A program made the position numbers and the translations under genes. The notes under the pieces were generated by a model, which worked only from the letters and a program-made list of their open reading frames with translations, had not been told where the DNA came from and made no database searches. A DNA stretch of 45,345 nucleotides from JBNKWA01 sp050299555 (lineage in GTDB: Bacteria > Pseudomonadota > Alphaproteobacteria > Rhodobacterales > Rhodobacteraceae). Positions 8,282-16,852 of this stretch are shown piece by piece; position 1 is the first letter of the stretch, and each line of letters opens with the position of its first letter. The stretch is taken from NCBI GenBank assembly GCA_050299555.1, contig JBNKWA010000018.1:1-45345 (forward strand), read 5' to 3'.

Positions 8282-9351
8282 GTGCCCTGCCCGCCGCACG
8301 GGTGCCGGAAACCGTCCCCGGTCCCGCTCCCCTGGCCCTTCCTGCCGAGGGACCGGTGCTGGTCACCGGCTCGGCCGGCTTCATCGGCTATCACCTCGCC
8401 CGGCTGCTGCTCGACGACGGGCGCCCGGTGATCGGCTATGACGGCATGACCGACTATTACGACGTCACGCTGAAACGGAACCGCCACGGCCGGCTGGCGG
8501 ACGAGGACGACTTCACCCCCGTCGAGGCGATGCTCGAGGATGCCGAGCGCCTGGAGGAGGTGTTTCGTCGCCACCGCCCGACAACGGTCGTCCACCTCGC
8601 CGCCCAGGCCGGGGTGCGCCATTCCATCGACAACCCCCGTGCCTACCTGCAATCGAACATCACCGGCACCTTCAACGTCATCGACTGCGCCCGCCGCCAC
8701 GGCGTCCGGCACCTTTTGATGGCCTCGACCTCGTCGGTCTACGGCGCCTCGACCCAGATGCCCTTCGCCGAGCGCGGCCAGGCCGACACGCCGCTCACCT
8801 TCTACGCCGCCACCAAGAAGGCCGGCGAGGCGATGGCCCATTCCTACGCCCATATCTGGCGCCTGCCGACGACGGTGTTCCGCTTCTTCTCGGTCTACGG
8901 CCCCTGGGGCCGGCCGGACATGGCGCTCTTCAAGTTCGTCGGCGCGGCCCTCAGGGGCGAGCCGATCGAGCTTTACAACAACGGCGAGATGGAGCGCGAC
9001 TTCACCTACGTGGACGACCTCGTGCGCTCGATCCAGCTGCTGATGGCGCAGGTTCCCGAGGCCGGCAACCCGGTCTCTGCCACCGACAGCCTCAGCCCGG
9101 CCGGGCCGTTCCGCATCGTCAATATCGGCAATGCCCGCAAGGTGCGGCTGCTCGACTTCGTGGCCGAGATCGAGGCCGCGGTGGGCAAGCCGGTCGAGCG
9201 CCACCTGGTCGGCATGCAACCCGGCGACGTGCAGGCGACCTGGGCCGACTCGACGCTGCTGCGCGACCTCACCGGCTTCCAGCCCTCGACGCCCATCACC
9301 CGCGGCGTGCCCGCCTTCGTCCGCTGGTACCGCGATTACTATGGCGTCTGA
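8278..9351 (+). CDS. UDP-glucuronate 4-epimerase (NAD-dependent SDR)
   Basis: Extended short-chain dehydrogenase of 357 aa. After a 20-residue Pro/Ala leader it shows the NAD-binding VTGSAGFIGYHLARLL, then YDGMTDYYDVTLKRNR, characteristic of UDP-glucuronate 4-epimerases, the catalytic Ser region MASTSSVYG, the Tyr/Lys pair in FYAATKKAGE, and FTYVDDLV. The reaction interconverts UDP-glucuronate and UDP-galacturonate, so the exported glycan probably contains galacturonic acid. The start at 8278 overlaps the stop of the glycosyltransferase (ATGA), and its own stop lies inside the start of the permease gene. The open frame extends much further upstream, but that part is antisense-free shadow of the glycosyltransferase. 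Confidence 0.92.
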   Translation: MSALPAARVPETVPGPAPLALPAEGPVLVTGSAGFIGYHLARLLLDDGRPVIGYDGMTDYYDVTLKRNRHGRLADEDDFTPVEAMLEDAERLEEVFRRHRPTTVVHLAAQAGVRHSIDNPRAYLQSNITGTFNVIDCARRHGVRHLLMASTSSVYGASTQMPFAERGQADTPLTFYAATKKAGEAMAHSYAHIWRLPTTVFRFFSVYGPWGRPDMALFKFVGAALRGEPIELYNNGEMERDFTYVDDLVRSIQLLMAQVPEAGNPVSATDSLSPAGPFRIVNIGNARKVRLLDFVAEIEAAVGKPVERHLVGMQPGDVQATWADSTLLRDLTGFQPSTPITRGVPAFVRWYRDYYGV

Positions 9352-10165
9352 ACCGCTGACCCCCAACCACCTGATCGGAGGTCTCTTCGGCTGGTGGGGG
9401 CTGATCCGGGCGCTGATGCGCCGCGAGATCAGGGCCCGCTTCGCCGGCGGCCCGCTCGGCTATCTCTGGGTGTTCCTGACGCCGCTGGCCTGGATCGGCG
9501 CGCTGGTGGTCAGCTTCGAGCATCTCGGCCGCAGCCCGGCGATCGGTGCCGACGTGCCCAGTTTCGTCGCCACCGGCATGCTGCCCTATGTGGTCTTCCG
9601 CCAGACCATCACCGCCATGTCGCGGGCCGCGGCCGGCGCCCGCTCGCTGATGCATCTCGCGCCGATGACCATGGGCGACATCCTCATCGCCGCGGCCCTG
9701 CTGGAGCTTCTGAACGCGCTGGTCATCTTTGCGGTGATCTTCCTTCTCATCGCCATCGCCTACGGGCCGGTGTGGCCGGCCGACCCGCTGACGGTGATGC
9801 TTGCCGTCGGCCAGGCGGCGCTTCTGGGGGCCGCCTTCGGCCGCCTCGCGGCGGCGCTCGGGCGCATCTCCGACGTCTTCGCCCGGCTCATCCCCATCGC
9901 GCTCCGCCCGCTGTTCTGGATCTCCGGCATCTTCTTCATCGCTGCCGAGCTGCCCGGGCCGATCGCCGCCATCCTGTGGTGGAACCCGCTCCTGCACGTG
10001 GTCGAGATGCTGCGCGGCGGCTTCTTTGCCGGCTTCAGCCCCTCCATCGCCGATCCCGGCTACGTGCTCGGCGCCTCCGCCTTCCTCGCGGCGCTGGCGC
10101 TGATCGCCGAAGCCTGGCAGCGGCGGCGCGAGGCGGTGACCATTCCGGGCGGCTGGCCGGCATGA
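9341..10165 (+). CDS. kpsM: Polysaccharide ABC exporter, permease (KpsM type)
   Basis: ABC-2 family membrane protein of 274 aa. The cytoplasmic N terminus (GWWGLIRALMRREIRARF) precedes GPLGYLWVFLTPLAW, the amphipathic entry motif of KpsM/Wzm permeases, then about six membrane helices. The ATG at 9341 overlaps the epimerase stop by 11 bases and the stop overlaps the ATPase start (ATGA at 10162). With the ATPase it should move a lipid-linked capsular polysaccharide across the inner membrane. KpsM proteins are usually 255-265 aa, so the length fits. Symbol by homology of family and gene order; the Wzm (O-antigen) group is the alternative, but the KpsE-type partner downstream favours capsule. Confidence 0.88.
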   Translation: MASEPLTPNHLIGGLFGWWGLIRALMRREIRARFAGGPLGYLWVFLTPLAWIGALVVSFEHLGRSPAIGADVPSFVATGMLPYVVFRQTITAMSRAAAGARSLMHLAPMTMGDILIAAALLELLNALVIFAVIFLLIAIAYGPVWPADPLTVMLAVGQAALLGAAFGRLAAALGRISDVFARLIPIALRPLFWISGIFFIAAELPGPIAAILWWNPLLHVVEMLRGGFFAGFSPSIADPGYVLGASAFLAALALIAEAWQRRREAVTIPGGWPA

Positions 10166-10824
10166 TCCGCCTCGATGACGTCCATGTCGCCTATCGCCAC
10201 GGCCGCAGCATCCGGCCGGTGCTGACCGGCGCCACCCTCACCATGACGGCCGGCGAGCGGGTCGGCATCCTCGGCCGCGGCGCCAGCGGCAAGTCCAGCC
10301 TCATCGCACTGGTCGCCGGCCGCCTCGCGCCATCCCGCGGCCGGGTCACCGTCACCGCCAATACCGGCTGGGCGCTGGGCAGCAGCCATGGCTTCCACCC
10401 CGATCTCAGCGGCGCCGAGAACGTCACCACGCTGGCGGCCATCGCCGGGCAGGACGTGGCCGCGACGCTGGCGTTCTGCGAAGGCTTCGCCGAACTGGGG
10501 CCGGCGTTCTGGCATCCCGTCGCCGGCTATTCCCCCGGCATGCGCGCCCAACTCGCCTACAGCTTCTCCATGGCCGCTCCGCGCGATACCTACCTCGCCG
10601 ACGAGGTCCTCAGCGCCGGTGACCGCCACTTCCGCGACAAGTGCGAGGCGCTGCTGACCGACCGCCTGGCCACCGCCGGCCTGATCCTGGTCAGCAAGCA
10701 CGCCCGTACGCTGGAGCGGTTCTGCAACCGCCACTTCGCCCTCGTTCGCGGCCGGCTCTGGCCCTGCGTCAGCGCCGCCGAGGCCGAGACCCTGATCGAT
10801 GCCGACATCCGCGCCGCCGCCTGA
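10162..10824 (+). CDS. kpsT: Polysaccharide ABC exporter, ATPase (KpsT type)
   Basis: ABC ATPase of 220 aa, the short length of KpsT proteins without the extra C-terminal glycan-binding domain of Wzt. Walker A is GRGASGKSS (38-46), the signature region is YSPGMRAQL (123-131), the KpsT-style replacement of LSGGQ, and Walker B is TYLADE (143-148) followed by VLSAGD and a switch His in SKHAR. It powers export of the capsular polysaccharide through the adjacent permease. Start overlaps the permease stop by four bases; the copolymerase gene begins 16 bases after its stop. Confidence 0.9.
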   Translation: MIRLDDVHVAYRHGRSIRPVLTGATLTMTAGERVGILGRGASGKSSLIALVAGRLAPSRGRVTVTANTGWALGSSHGFHPDLSGAENVTTLAAIAGQDVAATLAFCEGFAELGPAFWHPVAGYSPGMRAQLAYSFSMAAPRDTYLADEVLSAGDRHFRDKCEALLTDRLATAGLILVSKHARTLERFCNRHFALVRGRLWPCVSAAEAETLIDADIRAAA

Positions 10825-10840
10825 TCCATTGGAGAGCGCC

Positions 10841-12223
10841 ATGCCTTCGCCCGCCAAACCCACCGTCACCGCCACCGAAGACGACGCGCCCGAGCGCCTC
10901 GCCGAATGGCGGGCCGAACGGGCAAGGATCGCCGAGACCGCCCGGCAGAAGCGGCTCGCCGCCTTCGAGGCCGACCGCGCCCGCCGCGTCGAGGAGGCGC
11001 AGGAGCAGCGCCAGGCCAAAGCGGCCGAAAAGGATGCCACCCGGCTGAACACCGCGCGTGGCCGCATCGACACGGTCGAGGACCTCGACACCGCCCGCCG
11101 CCGCCTGCAGGCCGCCGCCGCCGCGGCCCGGCGCCGCGCAATGGCCCGCATCGCATGTCTGGTCATCCTGCCCACGGTGCTGGCCGCCTGGTACTACGCC
11201 AACGTCGCCACGCCGCTTTTCGAGGCGCAGGCGACCTTTGCCATCGGCACCACCGCCAGCCAGCCGGACGGCGCCGCCCAGGGCGGGCTCTTCGCGCCGG
11301 CCGCTACCCGCGGCACCGCCCGCGACGCTTTCGTGACCGAAGCCTTCATCACGTCGCCCGAACTGATGCGCCGGATGGAGGACGGGCACGGCTATCTCGC
11401 CCATTTCGGCGGCGCCCGGCTCGGCCTCTGGCAGGAGTTCCGGACCATGGTTGGCCTGCCGCCATCGCCGCGGGCCATCTACCGCGACCACGTGCGCGCC
11501 ACCGTCGACACACAGAGCGGCCTTCTGACCCTTGCCGTCGATGCCCGCACCCCGGCCGAGGCCGAGGCCTATGCCCGCATCGTCGCCGACTACGCCCAGT
11601 CCCATGTCAACACGCTGGCGGCCGACAACAGCCGCCGCCAGGTCGCCACGCTGGAGGCCGAGGTCACCATCGCCCATGACAGCCTGGCCGAGGCGCGCCG
11701 ACGGCTGGTCGATCTCAAGCTGCAGTCGGGTGAGCCCGACCCCGAGGCGCGTTCGGCCGCCGTCTATGCCATCATCGCCGATCTGGAGCGTCAACTCGCC
11801 GAGCGCCAGCGCACGCTCGCCGGCTTTGTCGCCACCCGCGGCGGCAACGGGCCGGTCGCGGCCAGCCACCGCGAGGAGATCGCCCGCATCGAGGAAGCCA
11901 TCGCCAGCCAGCGCATGCTCTTGACCGGCGGCGACGGCCAGCCGGGCCTGACCCGCATCCTCGCCGCGCAGGACTACGCCAGGATCGACGTCGATCTTGC
12001 CCAGAAGGCGTGGGAGGCCAAGCTCACCGCGCTCGAGACCTTGCGCCAGTCGCTCGCCGGCCGCAGCGTCGGTTTCGCGGCGGTGGCCGAGCCGTCGGCC
12101 GACCCCGACCAGCGCCTGCCCGACCCGATCGGCGGCACCGCCCTGATCTTCGTCACCCTGGTGGTCGGCTACGTGCTCTTCAGCGTCTTCGGCGCCGGCG
12201 CCCTGCGCCACGCCCCCGCCTGA
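10841..12223 (+). CDS. kpsE: Capsule export copolymerase/adaptor (KpsE/BexC type)
   Basis: Inner-membrane periplasmic adaptor of 460 aa. ATG at 10841 follows GGAGAG. Residues 1-100 are a highly charged, Ala/Arg/Glu-rich helical region, probably coiled coil and cytoplasmic. Membrane segment 1 (about 105-122, ARIACLVILPTVLAAWYY) leads into LFEAQATFAIG, the usual KpsE entry to the periplasmic domain; a long helical hairpin (about 255-400) follows, and membrane segment 2 (about 430-450, TALIFVTLVVGYVLFSVFG) ends the protein. KpsE proteins link the ABC exporter to an outer-membrane OPX channel. The long charged leader before segment 1 is longer than in E. coli KpsE. No OPX gene (KpsD/BexD) is present in the window. 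Confidence 0.85.
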   Translation: MPSPAKPTVTATEDDAPERLAEWRAERARIAETARQKRLAAFEADRARRVEEAQEQRQAKAAEKDATRLNTARGRIDTVEDLDTARRRLQAAAAAARRRAMARIACLVILPTVLAAWYYANVATPLFEAQATFAIGTTASQPDGAAQGGLFAPAATRGTARDAFVTEAFITSPELMRRMEDGHGYLAHFGGARLGLWQEFRTMVGLPPSPRAIYRDHVRATVDTQSGLLTLAVDARTPAEAEAYARIVADYAQSHVNTLAADNSRRQVATLEAEVTIAHDSLAEARRRLVDLKLQSGEPDPEARSAAVYAIIADLERQLAERQRTLAGFVATRGGNGPVAASHREEIARIEEAIASQRMLLTGGDGQPGLTRILAAQDYARIDVDLAQKAWEAKLTALETLRQSLAGRSVGFAAVAEPSADPDQRLPDPIGGTALIFVTLVVGYVLFSVFGAGALRHAPA

Positions 12224-12244
12224 CGTCCAGCCCGGCCAAAGCGC

Positions 12245-13516
12245 TCAGACCCCAAGAAGCCCCAGCACCAGGCCGACAGCGGCGGTGACGGCCAGCACCG
12301 TGGCGATGCCGCGGTGGCGGGCAAAGACCAGCCAGGCGGCCATCAGCGCGATCGCCGGCACCCGCCAGTCGAGGCTCGCCAGATCCGGCCAGGCCAGCCG
12401 CAACGGCCCGGCCGAGACCTCGTCCACCCGCGCGAAGGCGACGTGGAGCGCGAACCACAGCGCCAGGTTCAGGATCACCCCGACGACCGCAGCCGTGATC
12501 GCCGCCAGCGCGCCCCTCAGCCGCGGCTGGGCATTGATCCGCTCCACGTAAGGGGCGCCGACGAAGATCCACAAAAAGCACGGCGCGAAGGTCGCCCACA
12601 GCGTCACCGCGACGCCGGCCAGCCCGTACCAGAACCCGCCCACCTTGGCCGCCGCCAGATAGCCCACGAACTCGGTCACCAGGATCAGCGGCCCCGGCGT
12701 GGTCTCCGCCAGCCCCAGCCCGTCCAGCATCTCGCCCGCGGTCAGCCAGCCCTTGGCCTCCACCACCACCTGCGACATGTAGGCAAGGACCGCATAGGCC
12801 CCGCCGAAGGTGACGACCGCCAGCCGCGAGAAGAAGCTGCCGGCGCCCGCCAGCACGCTCTGGGGTGCCGCCAGCATCAGTGCCGCCACCGGCAGCAGCC
12901 AGATCGCCAGCCACAGCGCCGCCGTCCGCACCGTGGCGGCGATGCCCGGGGCCGGTCCCGGCACCGCTTCGGCCACGCCGTCCCGCCCCAGCAGCAGGAA
13001 CCCGGCCAGGGCGGCGATGGCCACGATCAGCGGAAACGGCAGATGCAGCAGAAAGATCGCCGCAAAGGCCAGCGCCGCGATCAGCCAGTGCAGCGGCCCG
13101 GTCAGCGCCCGCCGCGCGATCCGCACCAGCGCCTCGACGACGATCACCAGCACCGCCGCCTTGACGCCCAGGAACGCCGCGTCCACCAGCGGCACCCTGC
13201 CGAAGGCGTGATAGAGCGCCGCCAGCACCAGCACCACGGCCGCGCCAGGCAGCACGAACAGCAGGCCGGCCGCCAGCCCGCCCCTGACGCCGTGCAGGCG
13301 CCAGCCGGAATAGGTGGCAAGCTGCATCGCCTCGGGCCCCGGCAGCAGCATGCAAAACCCCAGCGCCGACAGGAACTGCCGCTCGGTCAGCCAGCCATGG
13401 GTCTCCACCAGCTCGCGATGCATCAGCGCAATCTGCGCCGACGGCCCCCCGAAGGACAAGACGCCGATCCGGGCAAAGACCCGCAGCATCGCCGGAAACG
13501 CAACCGCCACGCTCAC
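12245..13516 (-). CDS. chrA: Chromate transporter ChrA
   Basis: Integral membrane protein of 423 aa with two homologous CHR domains. The first begins FARIGVLSFGGPSAQIALMH (about residue 15), with the conserved FLSALGFCMLLPGPEA further on; the second, after a linker near residue 200, has VTFGGAYAVLAYM and GLAETTPGPLILVTEFVGY. This is the long (bidomain) ChrA form, which expels chromate from the cytoplasm using the membrane potential. The start is GTG at 13516 and overlaps the stop of the rhodanese-ChrB gene, so the two are co-translated. It ends convergently 21 bases from the capsule operon. Confidence 0.93.
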   Translation of the reverse strand: MSVAVAFPAMLRVFARIGVLSFGGPSAQIALMHRELVETHGWLTERQFLSALGFCMLLPGPEAMQLATYSGWRLHGVRGGLAAGLLFVLPGAAVVLVLAALYHAFGRVPLVDAAFLGVKAAVLVIVVEALVRIARRALTGPLHWLIAALAFAAIFLLHLPFPLIVAIAALAGFLLLGRDGVAEAVPGPAPGIAATVRTAALWLAIWLLPVAALMLAAPQSVLAGAGSFFSRLAVVTFGGAYAVLAYMSQVVVEAKGWLTAGEMLDGLGLAETTPGPLILVTEFVGYLAAAKVGGFWYGLAGVAVTLWATFAPCFLWIFVGAPYVERINAQPRLRGALAAITAAVVGVILNLALWFALHVAFARVDEVSAGPLRLAWPDLASLDWRVPAIALMAAWLVFARHRGIATVLAVTAAVGLVLGLLGV

Positions 13517-14337
13517 ACCGGCCCCCGGCGGGACGGGCCCGGCCAGTCGTGCGCTTCGTCAAAGGCGTCCCGAGCCCAGCGATAGAAGGCATCGTAAAGC
13601 GCCATCCCGGCCTCGAGCTGGGCCAGGTCGTCACGGTACATCCGGCTGAGGCCCAGCGAGGCGGCCAGCAGCCCCGCCGCCTGCGGCGCCAGATCGTGCC
13701 GCTCGGTATCGGCGCCGCGCACGATCACCGCCAGCCGCTCCAGCGCCTCGGTCCGCAGCCCGAAGACCTCCAGCATGGTGTCGAAGCTGCACAATTCGCC
13801 CCGGTGGCTGAACCGCACCCCCTCGACATCGAACGGGGTCGCGTCGAACCGCTCGGCCACCGCCGCCACCTCCGATGCCGCCACGTAGAGGAACCGGGCC
13901 TTCGGGTCGACAAAACGCCGGATCAGCCACGGGCAGGCGATGCGGTCGATCTTCGGCCGCGCCCGGGTCACCCACCAGGTGGCGCCGTCGGCCTGCCGCT
14001 GCGGCACGGCATCGGCCGGCACCAGCGGCGCGCCGGCCTTCTCCCAGGCCTCGACCCCGCCTTCCAGCACCTCGGCGGCGATCCCTTCGCTGCGCAACAG
14101 CGCCGCCGCGCCCTCCGACAGCTTCTGTCCTCGCAGGCAAACCACCACCGCCCGCCTCGCCCCGATGCCCGGGGCCAGCGCGCCAACCGCCCGATGGGTG
14201 GCGCGAAGCGAGGCAGGCAGCAGCCGCGGATCGGCGGCAAAGTCCTCCTCGGTGCGGACATCGACGATGACCGGCGCCTCGGGCGTTCCGACAAGGCGCA
14301 TCAGTTGCGTGACAGCGATCCGGCTCGGCGACGGCAT
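13513..14337 (-). CDS. chrB: Rhodanese-ChrB fusion, chromate resistance protein
   Basis: Protein of 274 aa made of two parts. Residues 1-115 form a rhodanese-like domain: VIVDVRTEEDFAADPRLLPAS, then the active-site loop CLRGQK with Cys67, then GGVEAWEKAG. Residues about 130-274 form the ChrB C-terminal domain: WWVTRARPKIDRIACPWLIRRFVDP, then HRGELCSFDTMLE, with conserved Cys and His that may bind metal. ATG at 14337 has GGAGG upstream. ChrB proteins sense or handle chromate and usually precede chrA, as here. The N-terminal rhodanese replaces the classical ChrB N-terminal domain, so regulation by DNA binding is not implied; sulfur transfer or chromate reduction chemistry is a possible role. 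Confidence 0.88.
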   Translation of the reverse strand: MPSPSRIAVTQLMRLVGTPEAPVIVDVRTEEDFAADPRLLPASLRATHRAVGALAPGIGARRAVVVCLRGQKLSEGAAALLRSEGIAAEVLEGGVEAWEKAGAPLVPADAVPQRQADGATWWVTRARPKIDRIACPWLIRRFVDPKARFLYVAASEVAAVAERFDATPFDVEGVRFSHRGELCSFDTMLEVFGLRTEALERLAVIVRGADTERHDLAPQAAGLLAASLGLSRMYRDDLAQLEAGMALYDAFYRWARDAFDEAHDWPGPSRRGPV

Positions 14338-14442
14338 GGCGCATCCTCCATCAGGTTCGGGATGCGACGCTTCGGCCGTGGCCTCTCGGGGCGCGTTCGC
14401 CGGCCCCTGCGCGGCCAGACTGGCGCCGGTACCCCGGACCTG

Positions 14443-15681
14443 TCAACCGTGACCGCGTTTCAGCGGCATGCCGTTGCCAGAGACCGCCCCGGCCAATTCG
14501 GCGTCCAGCTCCTGCAGGGCGGCAATGGCGCATCCCTCGCGCAGCAGCGGCTGCACCTCGTCGACGGTGTCGATGGCAACGGCGGCCGCCTGCGTGCCGC
14601 CCATGCCGCCGCCGAGCATCGCCCGCAAGGATGGCTCCATCAGATCGAAGGCCAGGGTGCCGTGCCCGATCAGCACCACCGGAAACGGGTCGACCAGGGC
14701 ATAGATCGACGCCAACCCATGGCCGATGGCCTGCCCGGCCGCGGCCAGCGCCGCCCGGGCATCGACATTGCCGGACCGGGCGCGCGCCGCAATGGCAGCG
14801 ATGTCGGGCACATGGCCGAAGGCGCGCGGGGTGCTGTCCTCGGGCTGGCCGAGGGCCCGCCGCTCGATGGCATAGTCGCCCGCATAGGCCTCAACGCAGC
14901 CGCGCCGCCCGCAGCGGCACAAGGCGCCGTTCGGCAAGTGCGGCATGTGCCCCAGCTCCATCCCCGACGAGACGGTGCCGTTGATGACGCCACCGCGCAG
15001 GAACAGCCCCATGCCGACGCCATGGGCCAGCAGCACGGCGGCGAAGTTCTGCCCGTAGCGCTCCGGCTCGCGCCAGTGCAGTGCCAGGGCCATGGCGTCG
15101 CAGTCGTTGGCGATCTGCACCGGCACACCGAAATCCGCTTCCAGCCAGTCGGCGATGGGCAGGTTCTTGCCCGGTGTCACCGGCGACCACACCAGGACCC
15201 GCCCGCCAACGTCGGCAATGCCCTGCACGGCGGCGCTGATCCGCCCCAGGGCCGGGCCGGGGCCGGCCTTTTGCAGGGCGTCGGACAGCACCGCCCGCAG
15301 GCCCTGACGCACCGCCTCGGGATCGGCCGCCAGTGTATCGAGATAGCGCCGCGCGGTGGCCGCGATGCCGCCGGCATAGTCGATCACCGTCGCCTCGACG
15401 AGGTCGAGCTGGAAGCTCATCGCCGCCACCCGCCCGGCACCGGCACTGACGCCAAGGCCGATCTTCGGTCGCCCCCGTGCACCGGGCTCCGGCTCGGCAT
15501 CGGCGGCTGCGACGATGCCCTCGGCCAGAAGATCCGCGGTGATCGCCGAAACCGTCGCCGGGCTCAGCCCCGTATGCGCGCTCAGCTCTGTCCGCGAGAT
15601 GCTGCCGGCGCGGCGGATCCCGGCCAGCACCCGGCGCCGGTTGGCCCGCCGAACATCGTAGGGACGATACGGATCGCTCAT
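14443..15681 (-). CDS. ROK-family transcriptional regulator
   Basis: Repressor of the ROK (NagC/XylR/Mlc) family, 412 aa. The N-terminal winged helix-turn-helix (about 10-70) includes ISRTELSAHTGLSPATVSAITADLL. The sugar-kinase-like domain has the zinc site typical of ROK proteins: a His in GMELGHMPH and Cys255, Cys257 and Cys262 in CRCGRRGC. The start at 15681 is supported by AAGGAAGGAA upstream; the frame continues another 123 codons without a stop, but that extension is Pro/Arg-rich and has no family match. ROK repressors respond to sugars or phosphosugars. Divergent from the DUF2189 gene and 1.5 kb from thuE, it could act on either; the LacI regulator at 25.8 kb is the better candidate for the thu genes. 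Confidence 0.9.
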   Translation of the reverse strand: MSDPYRPYDVRRANRRRVLAGIRRAGSISRTELSAHTGLSPATVSAITADLLAEGIVAAADAEPEPGARGRPKIGLGVSAGAGRVAAMSFQLDLVEATVIDYAGGIAATARRYLDTLAADPEAVRQGLRAVLSDALQKAGPGPALGRISAAVQGIADVGGRVLVWSPVTPGKNLPIADWLEADFGVPVQIANDCDAMALALHWREPERYGQNFAAVLLAHGVGMGLFLRGGVINGTVSSGMELGHMPHLPNGALCRCGRRGCVEAYAGDYAIERRALGQPEDSTPRAFGHVPDIAAIAARARSGNVDARAALAAAGQAIGHGLASIYALVDPFPVVLIGHGTLAFDLMEPSLRAMLGGGMGGTQAAAVAIDTVDEVQPLLREGCAIAALQELDAELAGAVSGNGMPLKRGHG

Positions 15682-15988
15682 CGTCACCAATTCCTTCCTT
15701 CGGCCCGGTTCAACATCGCTTGCGCCCCCCGCAGGCGCACCCATCGCAGGCACGGGTGGCGCATTCTGCCGTGCCCGACCGCACCAGCGCAACCCGGCGA
15801 CCGGCAGCTTTCCGGGTGCCCCGGCAAAACCGGACACAACTGCGCGATGCCCCCGCGACAACCGGCCCGAACTGGAGTACGCTTCACCCTTGGGTTGTTC
15901 GCCGACCGGTCTTGTGCGCGCCCTTCCGTATTGGTCGTCCAGACCGGCTGACGGCATGTCCACGACGTGGCATCGAGGGAGAGCCGTT
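15682..15988. promoter_or_regulatory. Divergent intergenic region, ROK / DUF2189
   Basis: This 307-base gap must hold the promoters of the ROK gene (minus) and the DUF2189 gene (plus). I see ribosome sites at both ends (AAGGAAGGAA on the minus strand, GGGAGAG on the plus strand) and a short imperfect inverted repeat, CCACG-A-CGTGG, near 15960. No convincing -35/-10 pair or repeated operator is visible. Confidence 0.4.
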
Positions 15989-16852
15989 ATGGTCAAGACG
16001 ATCGGAAATCCATTGTCATGGGGGGCCGAAGGCGTCGGCCTTGCCGGCAATCACCTGGTTGCAATCGCCCGCGCGCTCGGGGGGGATGCCCACAAGCCCC
16101 ACACCATTCCCCATATCCGGCGACTGAAGATGGCCGACATCCGCACCGCGCTCAGCCGCGGGCTGGACGACTTCCAGGCCATGCGCACCGATGTGGCAGC
16201 GCTGTGCCTGCTCTACCCGATCATGGGGGCGCTTCTGGTCACCGCCGCGCTGCAGGACCTCATGCACCTCATCGTGCCGATCCTGACCGGTTTTGCGCTG
16301 GTGGGTCCGGTCGCGGCCATCGGGCTCTACGAGATGAGCCGCCGCCGCGAGCAGGGCCAGCACGTAAGCTGGGCCGACGCCTTCGGGGTGCTGACCTCGC
16401 CCGCCTTCGGCGCCGTCTTCGTGCTCGGCCTCGGCATGGTGGTGCTGTTCGTGATGTGGATGCTGGCGGCACAGCTCATCTTCACGCTCACCCTCGGTCC
16501 CGATGCGCCCACCAGCCTCGGCGCCTTCCTCAGCGAGGTGTTCACCACCGGCGCCGGCTGGGCGATGATCATCCTCGGCGTCGGCGTCGGCTTTGTCTTC
16601 GCCTTGGTGGCGCTGGCGGTCAGCGTGGTCTCCTTCCCGCTTCTGCTCGACCGCGATGTCGGCCTGCCGGTGGCGGTGGCCACCTCGGTCCGGGTGATGC
16701 GCGAGAACCCGCGGGTGATCTGCGCCTGGGGCCTTGTGGTCGCCATCGGCCTGGCACTCGGCACCCTGCCGGCGCTGCTCGGGCTGGCCATCGTCCTGCC
16801 GGTGCTGGGGCACGCCACGTGGCACCTCTACCGCCGCGCGGTCGGCAACTGA
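15989..16852 (+). CDS. DUF2189 multi-span membrane protein
   Basis: Predicted inner-membrane protein of 287 aa. ATG at 15989 follows GGGAGAG; the frame stays open further upstream, without a family match. After a short leader comes HTIPHIRRLKMADIRTAL (about 40-55), the DUF2189 entry sequence, followed by about six hydrophobic helices: LCLLYPIMGALLVTAAL, LIVPILTGFALVGPVAAIGL, AVFVLGLGMVVLFVMWMLAA, MIILGVGVGFVFALVALAVSV and WGLVVAIGLALGTLPALLGL among them. Family members are often near respiratory or envelope genes, but no function is established. It stands alone between the ROK regulator and the thu operon. Confidence 0.82.
   Translation: MVKTIGNPLSWGAEGVGLAGNHLVAIARALGGDAHKPHTIPHIRRLKMADIRTALSRGLDDFQAMRTDVAALCLLYPIMGALLVTAALQDLMHLIVPILTGFALVGPVAAIGLYEMSRRREQGQHVSWADAFGVLTSPAFGAVFVLGLGMVVLFVMWMLAAQLIFTLTLGPDAPTSLGAFLSEVFTTGAGWAMIILGVGVGFVFALVALAVSVVSFPLLLDRDVGLPVAVATSVRVMRENPRVICAWGLVVAIGLALGTLPALLGLAIVLPVLGHATWHLYRRAVGN

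Noticed and set aside
15682..16050. 123-codon upstream extension of the ROK regulator
   Set aside because: Strong ribosome site AAGGAAGGAA precedes the ATG at 15681, and the extension has no family match.
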